From Monarcha castaneiventris obscurior (taxonomy: Eukaryota; Chordata; Aves; Passeriformes; Monarchidae), in NCBI GenBank assembly GCA_026261815.1, contig JAMPIT010000434.1, positions 14,691,001-14,755,000 on the forward strand: a stretch of DNA of 64,000 nucleotides, written 5' to 3'. The position numbers and the translations under genes were made by a program. The notes under the pieces were generated by a model that did no database searches, had not been told where the DNA came from, and worked only from the letters and a program-made list of their open reading frames with translations. This document shows positions 14,301 to 26,033 of the stretch, in pieces (position 1 is the stretch's first letter; each line of letters begins with the position of its first letter).

Positions 14301-16339
14301 CCCCTGTAACATATAGCAAGGACAGCTCCCCACTTCAGGACGAAAATACAGCTTTCTTACCAGCTTGGTTAAACAAGACTAAAGGTTTTTGTCTCTGTAT
14401 CAAGACCGTTGGCCAGATCACGCTGAAATAGAGTATGAATAGATGTTGATGAGAATAAAAAGAAATCAATCAAAAAATAAAATTAAAAAAAAAAGAGGCC
14501 AGAAAAATGTATGAACCTGTTTGATCTATAGCCTAAAGCTCAAGTCCTGCCAAAGAAAATACCTCTTTATTTTTTAATATTTGGATGAGGCATAATGGAA
14601 TAACAGCAATATTTTCTATAAAGTAAATGGACTGTTTAAGAAACATTTTAGGCCAGTTTGAAGATTCTTTACATGTTTGTCTCTGATTTTCCAAGCCACC
14701 ACATCACTCAGTCTTTTCAGATATGATGCCTTTGATTTGCACAGGTTTGGCTTAAGGTCAGCAATGTAACAGTCTCAGCAAAGCCTGAGATAACAAACCA
14801 TCCTCTTAAATCCCATGCATGAGGAAGACACTGAGCAATGCTGGCAGATTAGGGAATGATCTCGCAGCCAACATTAAGAGATGAGTAGTCCTGTTCTGTC
14901 CTTAGACAGTAATATAAGGCAGCTCAAACCATAAACTTCTCCCACCAAAGGGGAATGGGTGTCTCAGCTGGAGCCTTTCCTGGTACATATCTGGAAAGGG
15001 AACAGTAGAGCAAATTTACATGTGCATGGCATTTACCAACAGAACATTTTCTGCTCGTATCTGAAGAGCACCAAGAAAGCCAGCTGCTGTCACTCACAAC
15101 TTCTTATCCACTTGCATTGCTTTTCAAATTAGGACTGTGGGGACTCTATCCAGCTATGCCAGCTTTTATCTCTGCAGAAAAGATCTGCCAACTTTTCAGC
15201 AAAAGCAGCAGATGGGATCAAGCTACTGCCCCAACAGAACAATTGATCTAGCTTGAATTTCTCTTGAGCTTACCCACTCTTAACACAGAACAGAACAATG
15301 AATTAACCCTTTAAAAGCAGTGAGAAAATAACTGCTCCTCTAGAAAACATAAAGATGATGGGTGCCATGGACTTGCATGAAAGTTTGAACACTTAATGGT
15401 TTTCATAAGAGGCAATACTGCGAGTGTCTGGGAATGTCTCTGGTAGAGGACCAGGAAGGAGACCTCATATAGCAAGGATTGTCAGCACTGCTCACAAAGG
15501 ATCTGCAAAGGGCCTACCCTTTCTAAACTGAGACAGGTATTCATCTGATACAGCTATTCTGTGTCCTTTTATACAGTGATCACCACGTATTCCTGAAGTA
15601 AATAAAGGAGTACCAAATACTCTATAGTGATGTAAATCCCTGAGCTGACAGGCCAGAGGCATCCTCTTTTAAGACAGCCTGCAGAAAGCTGCCTTCTGGA
15701 ATGCACTGGGAGAGCAACCAAAGAGAACAGTTAAAGAATGTTATGAGAAAAAGACAAATGTTCATTGAGGTTGGGGTGCACATATTTCTCACTCAAAATT
15801 ACAGAGACCTGCCAAACTCTACAGACTGGAAATCAAAGTTGTAATCCTGGCTCCCAGCTCACTCATGCTTGTGTCTAGCTCTCCTTCCCTCCACTGCAGC
15901 ACTGTAGGCCTCCCTCCACTCCACAGCACTGTACACCAGAGCCAGCTGGTTTGACAAATTCCCCATATTTTAGAGGTGCCCTTCAAAAAAGCTTATTTCT
16001 GAATTTCAGACTGCCATTACAGTCCCTCCTCCTATCCCTCCTATCTCATAGCCCAAACTCCTCTACTCTCGTCACCCACCTACTCTTCCTCCCCTTCTCA
16101 ACAGTCTTGGAGAGGTAAAAATAGGAAGACCGAAATTACAAATTTTGAGCTAGTTTCCTCCTTATCTCCATTCCGGCCACACAAATAACCAGTTCCTTCA
16201 CCTCTCTATGACAAGAAGTGAGTCTAAACTTTTAGAGGCAGCTGCCAGATTCCATGGCCTTTCCAAGCTCCTCCTAGGAAAGAAATAATACAATTTGCTA
16301 CCAATGCAGGCAATAATTTCTCAGATCTGAAAGTAGATG

Positions 16340-16375
16340 CAAATTTTCCAAGAATTTCAAATTTTCCAAGAATCA
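16340..16375. repeat. 18-bp tandem repeat (2 copies)
   Basis: CAAATTTTCCAAGAATTT is followed at once by a near-identical second copy ending in CA. Period 18, intergenic. Confidence 0.85.
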
Positions 16376-19300
16376 TTTCCAGGAGATCAACCCTGGAGTT
16401 GGCCCGTGCCAAAATCTTGATCCCAGTATCACAACTTCTGCCAAGAACGTGTTGTACCACTAAGATCTAATTCTCTCTGATGTGAAGACTGATGTCATCA
16501 CACAATGCTCGAATGAAGGAAAGTCCACCAGCATCTGACATCATATTACTTTAGTCCAGAATTAGAACAAGAGGAACAGTTACAGTCACCAAGTTAATCT
16601 CTAGAACATTCTTTAAAGCCTTCTGAAAAAAGGTTTTAGGAAAGAAGTAGTCTTGAGCTCATCACAAAACTGTCTTTTGAACAGTTAAGGAAATAAGACT
16701 TTGAAAGCTTTGTCCAAAAGAGATGAAAAAATTTCATCCAAAATTTTGAGATAATTTTTATTTGAGGTGCTAAAGACAATTTCCAAGAACCTACTTAAAG
16801 TTTTACAAGATTTCTAGATGTACTGTAAACTGTCATTTTAAAAAATAAAATGCTGCAAGACCAAAAGCCAAAACTTGACAGTCTTGCAGATTTCCAAATG
16901 CTTCTGATTAGGAATCACTGAATTGATAACATTCTGAAACAAATGTGTATGAAGGAATCAAGAGTATGAGACTACTCTAAATCAACAAATATTTCAAAGA
17001 GATATTACATATTTAGCCCGCAGGTTCACAAAAAAATACCTACTGTCAGTGTATTTTATCTATCACAAATTCCACACATGCTATAGGTATAATGAGCAAT
17101 AAAAAGGACCCCAAAACAGTGGCATGATTTCCCCCTAGAACATAAGACAAACTAATTTAAAAAAATAAAAGTAAATAAACCTGACCAGGTGAAAGTGTTA
17201 GTTAATGAAGTCTGTGTTAGTGGCAGACAAGTTATGGATTCTCTCATCTGCTGATTCAATTGAAATGAGAGCAATAAAAAATTCTTTTAAAAGAGCCAGG
17301 AAAATGAAATCCCAGTGAATTTCACATTCCATGTGCTATCACCATTTTTCTCCACACTGACAGGTGCCTTACCTGCAGGACTCTTCTCAGCCTCTCCACA
17401 AAACACAGCTATGCCACTTCACACCAATAACAAATACCAGTTAAGCAGCAGCCTCTCTGTAGCTCTTCCCCACTGTAGAGGTTGGGAATAGGAAAAAGCT
17501 GCCTGTGCCTGCCTTCTGTGGGCCAAACACTGAAGCCACAAGCAATGCTGACAGTATCTTCCTTACATTACAACAAAATACACTGCAGCTTGGAAACAAA
17601 GGGTGGGGAAATTGAGAGTCTCCAAAGTGGACTATGGGAGGGGAAATTAAGAAGCATTTGGCTTCTCATAACAGTTCTCATACCTCTAAAACTACGCAAG
17701 ACTGCTCACTCTCTGTAGCTGCCCCACACTTAATACACAGTACAGATGAGATAAACAGCACCTGGCTACCCTAACACCTTTGTCAGCTCATTACCAGATA
17801 CCTAATGCAACTAAGTGTTTTTCTTTCACTTTTGCTCCTGTTAAAATGTAGGTCATGAGGGGATGATCCTCTTCAAGGCACAGCTTTTTATCTTATGGTC
17901 TCCTCTGAATACCAATTTGAAGGAATTTGACAAGTGTAGTTTATAAGAAGGTGTCTCTGGAATAAAAACTGAGAGCCAGTCAGTAGTAAAGTTCCACAGA
18001 TATCTTACACTAAATAATCTTAACATGAGAATCTTTACAGTTGACACTCATCTGTTACACTGAAAGACATCAAACACATTAATAATCACATATTGAGATG
18101 CACATTATCAAAAGGCTAGTTTTTCCCTGCAACACAGCAAAGTTTGTTGAAGTGAAGTACTGACGGAAGGTGTGAAAATGTGAAAAATTACTTATCTTAG
18201 ATTGCAAGATATTCTGATTGAATTTGGAAACTGCCCTGAGCACACCTACATCTATTAAAGTACTTTCCTGACACAGCCTCTGGTTAATCCCTGAGTGAGC
18301 TACAGCCAGCATCAACAAGCAAGGGCAAAAGTTCAGTACCAACAAAGAAGAAAGAGCAAATGATACAACTTTCTCAGACCACCTGTGGTTCCTTTTTGGT
18401 TTCTTCTGTAAGCATCAATGATACACACATTTGTGCAATTTCAAAAACAATCCTAACAACAAAGCTAAAGGATTCTTCACATCTCTGAAGCAATTTTTGC
18501 TTTAAATAAATCTGAAAACACTGAGAATGATACTCTGCAGAATGTATGAAGAATGTGTTCAACAACTTGAACACCCATACTATCTGCAAATGACCTACTT
18601 TCTTTACAGTTGCCCAGCACATAACAATCTCTGTACAAGAGACAGCAGCTGCCTTGCAACCAGCGAGCTCAGCACCAGAGGAACGGTTGTGTCTAACAAA
18701 TGAGATATCTTGGTTATTTTGACATGTTTAACACATGTATTTCTGGCTTGTCACCAAGAACATTTAACATATTTTGCAACACTTTACTACTCACAGGCGT
18801 ATGCTATTGCACTGCTCTGAGTGAAAAAGCAGTTATCTACTGTCTAACAATGTCTACTCCAATTCAGTCTCCCACCCTATCCACATGGCATTCTCCCCCT
18901 TTGGCAATAAATGCATTCAAACCAGCAAAGGAGAGAACCTGTGTTCCAGCTGTCAAGGTCTCTTCAAATGTGACAAAAGGACTTACTGATCTAGATTTCA
19001 CTGAAGTCTAGCATGACTTGAGGCATGCAGTTCTCATTTTGGAAGTCTAGGACACTCATATTTTACCCCCAATCCAACTAGAACCCATGTTTGTTCATCT
19101 TAAAGTGGGCTGCTTCTGTGGGCTCTGAATGGCATAGAAGAACACAATGGTTTGAATTACATGAGAGGGAAGCAGACAAAAAGTAGGAAGGATGCAGCTT
19201 GTCTGTACAAATCCAAGCCTTTGCAGAAATCAGCATCTGGAAGACTATCTCCACAACCTTAACAGAGAAAGAAAAAAAAAAAAGAAAAAGCAACTCTACT

Positions 19301-22300
19301 TCATTGAAAAGATGGACATCTAAAGTCACTCAAATCACTGGGAATCTTGCAACAACTTCAACAGCATCAAGGTTTTAGTTCACATAGGTTATCTAGCTTA
19401 GATTTTCCTGTTTTAATTATGCATCCTAATAAAGAGCATAAATCAATGCAAATACCTTTCAGAATCTTCAGCAGCATGTCAGCTTACATTTAAACCTTAC
19501 ATTAGTACATCAGCAGAGGGGACTTACACACAGCTTCATAGCCAGATGACTCTGAGAGCTCCAACACGAGTATTTTACTCAGGATACAACAGTTGTATGA
19601 AGCTTAATGTACTCTATTGTCAGTGCTGAGTTAGTAACTGAAAAAAGCTTTACTCTGTGCTTCTTTCATTGCTCTTCTGAATGATTTCTTTATTTTATTA
19701 GGAAGCATAGATCATTGAAGCCTAATGCAAATAGGCAGCAAATGTACTACATATCCATATAGAACACAAACCACAGCACATATTGTATCACAGTATAATT
19801 TCTAAGTGTAATACAATAGCTAATCAATGAACTCAGCATTTTTTATCACTGTGAAGTCATAGCTTCTCTACATATTGCAATGATTTCTTTTATTGACTGT
19901 GATCACTGTTATTTGCATGACCAAGTAAGATGTCTAGACTATGTGAGCATGTAGGACAAACATCACATTCACAGTCACAGTTTCTTCACCACTGTAGTCA
20001 TAGTTAAGTTTACAATCTTTTGTCTAATGGTATATTATAAATAGATGGAAGTCATTATCATTCCAGGATATCTTCTCCCGTGCTGAAGTGTTAAGTGCTC
20101 AATACTAAATACAGAAAGGTTTTTCATTATTACCTTCACTCTTGAAAGGTATAATTCTTGAAAGGTTTGAATCTCTCATGTGATTCAAACCAGGCTGTTT
20201 TGAAAAGGTTAATGCTGTTTATAATATCCATGTTTAGAATTCCAGAAAGAATGAACTTATTTACAGCCTGCTCAGTGGTCATTAAAAGTTCCAGTTTTGT
20301 TAAGTGTAAAATGGAGTATTGCTAATTGCAGCACTTAACTTCTGGAATACCCATATTACTCAAACAGAAGTGAAAGGAATAATTTGTCTGAAAGTGGAAA
20401 GTGTCCAAGTTATGGATGTAGTGATACACCAGATACACTATATAAGAATTAAGATTACATACAAGATTATCCTTATGTATGCAAGTACCTACCTAACTGG
20501 GAAGATTTCAACAAAAGGTGGGATTAAGCATTGTCATACCATTAACCAACACAATGCATCAGTAAGAAATCTGATTCTGCTGTCTCGTTACATTATTTCA
20601 TACTGTACCAATCAACAAAAGTCCACAGCAATCAGGAAGCCATCAGTCTGGATTTTCCAAAAAGCTGGATAAAGCAGCTACCCATAAGGGCCTGCTCAAG
20701 CCAATGTAACAGTAGTAAGGAATATGGGGTTACCTTGTACAGACATGTTTCTTGGGCATGCTGGATGCTTCTAATGCTGGATTTGGTATAAATACTCTAA
20801 CTTTCAGTTTTCTACTTTTTCATACACTCAGTGTACTTAATGTCAGTCAAATCTATTTCTGCTTGTAATACATCTATCTATTACCAGAAAAAAAACCCCA
20901 CCAAAACCACAAAACTTAGAATTTTAGAAGAGTCACTTTTTCCCCCCATTAAAACTTCTCAGTTCTTCACCAGTGTTTCCTGATGTTTGATACAATCAAC
21001 AGAAGTGTCTGACCACTCCATCTGTACAGAAGTATGGCATAGAAGGCCCAATACACAGCTTGTAAAGAAATGCTGTTTTCACCACAGCAGAGACAAGAGT
21101 TCCTCCAGATGAGCTTTTCCTTCTTCCCCTGAGAGCAGAAGCCTAGCAAAGCTTGCCAACAAAGTTAATACCTGAGTTGAATAAACAGTCCCTCAGATTC
21201 AATTTTTTAGCTCATACTCAAGGAAATTCAGCTCTGAGGTGATGTGTGTAAGCAGATACCTCTCAGCTTTCTGTAAGATTGTTTTAAGTCTGTGTAGCCC
21301 ACACTATCTCCTTTTTTGTACACAAAAAAATAAAATAGTTTATATTCACTTTGGAGTAAAAGCCACCTTACCAGACAGTAGAATGAAATGATAGCCAGCC
21401 TCCTCTTTCCCACTCATCGTTCTATTCATGTGTGGCAAAACACCAAGTCTTACAAATCTCCAAAAATCTGGTGCATCCAACTTAAAAAGAAAAATAATTT
21501 CACTGGAACTGGGCTTCAAGATGTAGCAGAGTCTGTGTGATGTGGAAACAGAAAAACATCCAAGGAGTCTGTCTTCCCAATCAAACCAAATAGCTTCTGT
21601 TGTGATTCTGAACGTTCACGTGGACCTCCCAATCTAAATCACATCTTTATGAATATTGCTTAATAAAAAGAATTAGCAAATATTTGCCTTGGCTTCTTAA
21701 AATAAATCAGCTAACAAAACCCAATTCATCCTGATGTGTCACTATGATAAAAAGTAACTGGATGCATCTGGAAGCATCAGTCACTTTTGCAGCTCATAGC
21801 TCTGGTTAAAAAAAAAAAAGGATCCACTTGTCCTGAAATTATGGAATGTATACATACATTGAGAAGTCACTACTGTTTCCTAACTTAATGTTAGCCTAAT
21901 TAATCTGCAGATCTGTTTTAATAGGTTAGGCTTTTTATTATTGTAATTATTTTAAATAGTTTACATGATAAAAATACATCTACACTTCCACGTAGCAGTG
22001 GAACAAGATAATTCACTTTTCAGTTTTCAGCTGTTTCTGGATTCAGATCTATCCCTTGGTCCCAGACAGTGTAGCAGTGTTACTTACTTCTATTAAAACT
22101 CAGTTAAAACCTCTTCCCAGTACCTTTTTCTTCCTCATAACTGACAGCATCAGCTTTTGGTTTGCATCGATTGAATTTGCTCTCCCTGCTCCACTGTGGC
22201 AGCAAATATACAGCTCTACTACTTTTTCAGATCCTGTATAAAAAGGAATGTATGAAATACAGCTCCTCATCAGTCTCCTTACTGAAGATCAAATTTCAGT

Positions 22301-24099
22301 TGCATAACAAACAGTGACTCTGCATGACACAGTGGGGCCTTCGTGCATGAGACAGCTAGACTGAAACTGAAATAAGTATCATACATCATTATCTACCTTT
22401 GTCTGGACATAAAAGAAATTTGTCTCAGTAAATAAGTAAATTGCATAAATAATCCAAAAATCAATCCAAAAAGTTTTCAAAATACTTAATATCTTTTTAA
22501 GCCTCAAGATGATTTCTAGTTAACATACAGATATTTTACAGTAATAGTTCCTGTCTTGTGCAGAAGTCAGGCTACATGAGAGGATCACAGTCCACTTTGG
22601 ATGGGATATCAGTGAAATATTAACAACATCAAAATTCAGTTTTATGTGACATTTAAAGGCTTTTGAAGAAGAAAAAAATAAGTGCTTTCAGACTGGAAGA
22701 TTTATTAAAAGGTCCCCAGCTTCAATATCAATTGCTATTTTAACTCATCAATTTACACCTGTAACCACAGAAAGTTCATATATGTGGCACTCAAGTTTCA
22801 GAACATCTAAGAATTTGCTGCTTATATAACCTTCAAATTTTTAGGTACATGGGAACTCCCTAATAAGCAACTACAGGAATGTGTCTCATGAGTCGATATG
22901 AATTAACAAATAATTTGGGTAACCACATAAACAACATATGACGTGCCAACAATTTTAAGATCCTCCATCTGCATAAAATTCTATGTACTCTTAGGTCTAA
23001 CATCACTTTAATCCATCACTTGTTTCCTTAAAAGAATTAGTAAATAAGTAAGTTCCTTTTTTTCCTACTGGCTTTATGTGAAAAGAACACATGAGCCCAA
23101 CATTAATCTTTCCTTCATTTGTAATAGCTGCCTACCTACCCACACTCAGCCATTTAGCAATCCTGTTATGAAACAGCTGCTATTAGTGAAAAAAGTCCAA
23201 ACTGGCAGCATTCACAGACCACTGGGAACACAGAGCATTTTAAGGTGTTTCTTCAACTCCCCATCAATGCCCTTTGATTCATTTTTTCAAGACCCTACCT
23301 TAAAGCCTCAAACCAGGATTATACTTCTAAAGCCTCAATATCAAAGTCTGGCTTTTCTCTTGATTTTCCCATGGAGGACTTCCTGTTCCTCTAGACCAAT
23401 ACAACCTTCTTAAAACATTTTTTTCCACTCTTTTACTGCTGCTGAATCTTTTTCAAAAGGGGCCCATCTGTCCCAGCTACAACATCAGGAGAGCTCTGCA
23501 TTTTCACACAGCTGCCGAGGTTTCTGTCCCCATGCAGAAGCTGGAATTGCTCCACCCACACCCTTGGCACAGAAATTATGTAAAGCTGATGGATCCAGAA
23601 ACCTATTGCACGATCATTTCTATACTGGCTGTTTCTCCTATGTAAACTCTCCTTTTCTCACATCTTGCAGGGCCCTAATTTGTTCCTTAAATAAAATGCA
23701 CCATGAAACTTGAGAGTACAATTTTCCAATGGAAAGGAAAAAAATCCCATCAAATAAACTAATCTTATTATAAATTCCATTAAGCAGTTCAAAAAGCCCA
23801 GATAGGTGATTGTTTCTATTAAATTCTATCAACTACTGGAGCAGTTTCTTCAGGAATTCTAACACTTCTTTAGAATTTAAGTGAATTAACATCTACTACA
23901 TTCTTCAGACTTATAAGCAACTACCTGCAAGTGTAACATGAACCAAATGGAAAATTGCATTTAACAGTACAGTTAACTTGTCACATGCTTTGAAAGGAGA
24001 GTCTCTCAGACAATTTAGATACCCCAGCTTGACCTGAACGCAAGCAGACTGCACTCTCCAAAATACCTGTAACCACTTGATCCCTGCTACTCATTCAAG

Positions 24100-24462
24100 G
24101 CTCAGAGAGTTTGGTCTGTTCAGCCTGGAGAAGAGTCATGGGAGACCTTACAGCACCTTCCAGTGCCTACAAGGGCTCCAAGAGAGCTGGAGAGGGACTT
24201 TGAACAGGGGCATATGGTGATAGGACAAGGGGGAATGGCTTTAAATTAAAGAGGGAAGATTCAGATTCGAAATATGGAAGAAATTCCTCTCTGTGAGGGT
24301 GGTGAGGCCCTGGCACAGAGAGGCTGTGGCTGCCCCATCCCTCAAAGTGTTCAAGGCCAGGCTGGACAAGGCTTTGGGCAACTTGGTCTAGTGGAAAGTG
24401 TCCCTGCCCATGGCAGGGCATTGGAACTAGATGGTTCCAAAACCATTCTCTGATTCCATGAT
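24100..24462 (+). mobile_element. CR1 LINE, 5'-truncated 3' end
   Basis: About 360 bp with the classic avian CR1 3' architecture in order: TTCAGCCTGGAGAAGAG, then GGAGACCTTACAGCACC, GATAGGACAAGGGG, GGCACAGAGAGGCTGTGGCT, AAGGCCAGGCTGGACAAGG, GCCCATGGCAGGGCATTGGA, ending in ATTCTCTGATTCCATGAT. No open reverse-transcriptase frame remains. CR1 is the dominant bird LINE and nearly always 5'-truncated. It lies about 1.2 kb beyond the probable LRRC49 polyadenylation site, in the opposite orientation to the gene. Confidence 0.93.
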
Positions 24463-25639
24463 CTTCTGGGCATAAAAACTCATTAAACTGTCTCTGCAAC
24501 TCAGCTTTGACAGAAAATATCTTTTAGATAGAATTTAAAAATAAATATACTTTTGAGCCATAGAAACCCTTGCAGGAAGTTTTCTTTAGTTTCTTTTTTA
24601 GAAATGAGCCTAAGTAAAATAAGAACAATTTCAATTAAATAAAAAAATGCACAAAAGTTTTGGATTGTTTTAGTTAGGATAAAATGGAACTAAAAAATTA
24701 AATTTAAATGGCACAACTTTCTACCTGCATCTGAATGCTATCCATGGCAATCAGCTGGACTCGTTAATGCTTCCTAAATTCAATTTCTGGACAGAAGCTG
24801 GCTAGCTGTTTATTGTGGGAGTTACTGTACTACGGAATGGGTTCTTTTTCTACCCATTCACAGTGATTTTGGTGCAAGTTGTGTCTCATCTCTTCGTACA
24901 GCATTAAGGAGAAGTCTTTTCTTTGCACACAGTACTTCTTTACAGTATCTGTGAAAGGTAAAAGTGAAGAATTTATTTTTATTGATAATATGAAATTTTC
25001 ACACAGTCACAGGAATTAATTACAACTGAGTAGTAGTCATCAGTCTCCCTACCAAATGTAATGCATGCATTTTAGCTCATTTGATCTTGGCAAACCTCAG
25101 AAGTTAATAAGTTAGTAATCAAGAAACAAAATAAATTATATTAACATATTTTAACAAAATAAAAATAAAGCTCAAGTGAGTAGACCTTGGAATCATATTT
25201 TACCTATAACAATTCACACAATCTTATTAGTGAAATTAATGAAAAACATTTGAAATCAAGTTTGGGTAACTTGTTCAGTTGGAAATGAGGCTCATTAAAT
25301 GTCAATATTCTGAGCACTCTCACGTGAAAAAAGTGTTCTATAATCTCACAAATTAAACAACAATATTAAGTCTTCATCAAGTTCAGGGTGTAAAAATAAT
25401 TTATTAGCTTTTGGTCATAAAAAAATTAGCTACTCTTCTTGGGTTTTTTAAACAGCAGCAGTCAAAAACGTGACAATTGAAAAGTGTTCAATAAAAATAA
25501 GGCAAGCATTGCAAATTTCTTTAAAAATCTTTGCTGTAGCACTACAGAACCAAGGGTAGCAGAAAAAAATAAGCAAGAACTTAATAAAACAATCACCACG
25601 TCATTTCTATGCTATCACTTTGGTTAGCCAAGGAAGCAC
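24463..25639. other. Intergenic spacer between CR1 and LRRC49 3' end
   Basis: AT-rich DNA with no gene. It holds several minus-strand AATAAA hexamers (for example 25400-25405) that could act as distal LRRC49 polyadenylation signals. Confidence 0.55.
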
Positions 25640-25826
25640 TGGTAAACAGTATGAAAGTAAACTTTTATTTCAAAACTATTAAGAATTAATTAAGATTTAA
25701 AGGCATCCCTTTGGGGGAGGAAGTGAAGTATGCCCTAGTGATGATAATTTTGTATTCTATTGGTTTATGTTTGTAAAACATGGCAGAATACTGAACCAAA
25801 AGCTTGCAAGACAACACGCCTTGACT
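25640..25826 (-). other. LRRC49: LRRC49 3' UTR (probable)
   Basis: Sequence after the stop codon up to a probable cleavage zone near 25640-25650. An AATAAA (plus-strand tttatt at 25664-25669) lies about 160 nt past the stop and is the first good polyadenylation signal. Further AATAAA copies lie at 25400-25405 and beyond, so longer UTR forms are possible. The left boundary is a guess. Confidence 0.5.
25664..25669 (-). terminator. LRRC49: Polyadenylation signal AATAAA of LRRC49
   Basis: A minus-strand AATAAA about 160 nt downstream of the LRRC49 stop. It is the nearest consensus hexamer in the correct orientation. Cleavage would be expected 10-30 nt further, at about 25635-25655. Confidence 0.5.
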
Positions 25827-26033
25827 CTACTGTTTCTGATCAGTGATCCGCTGGAGGCAGAGCTTCATGTAGGAGTTTTTATTGCGTATTTCTATCACTG
25901 CATCTCTGACAAGTTCAATGAACATCTGAGGCCAGAGCTTCTGCAACGACTCATTTTTCATATTGATGTCAGCTGCTTCTTTCACTAAGTTCTCAACGTA
26001 TGTCTGGCAAAATGTTTTTCTTTCCTTGATTTC
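25827..26033 (-). CDS. LRRC49: LRRC49 last coding exon and stop
   Basis: The terminal coding exon encodes residues 550-617 and a TAG stop at 25829-25827. The acceptor is ttctctcatgcag. It is among the most conserved parts: EIKERKTFCQTYVENLVKEA, INMKNESLQKLWPQMFIELV and RDAVIEIRNKNSYMKLCLQR, ending ITDQKQ. Recalled mammalian proteins end ITDQK, so the bird protein carries one extra glutamine. A plus-strand open frame at 25767-25988 is only the antisense shadow of this exon. Confidence 0.97.
   Translation of the reverse strand, partial: EIKERKTFCQTYVENLVKEAADINMKNESLQKLWPQMFIELVRDAVIEIRNKNSYMKLCLQRITDQKQ

Larger units (their letters stand above)
5113..24099. other. Intergenic DNA downstream of LRRC49, proximal part
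   Basis: About 19 kb of AT-rich DNA with no gene I can support. Open frames are short, lack recognisable domains and are scattered on both strands. The longest are 6529-6876 minus (115 codons) and 20319-20672 plus (117 codons). It contains a 16-T run (9723-9738), an A/C-rich low-complexity tract (11296-11360), an 18-bp tandem repeat (16340-16375) and an A-rich tract near 19265-19290. Confidence 0.6.

Noticed and set aside
20319..20672. 117-codon plus-strand open frame in intergenic DNA
   Set aside because: No domain, no codon bias seen, no splice or promoter context. This length is expected by chance in 64 kb read in six frames.
25767..25988. Plus-strand open frame at the 3' end of the gene
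   Set aside because: It is the exact antisense of the conserved last LRRC49 exon.
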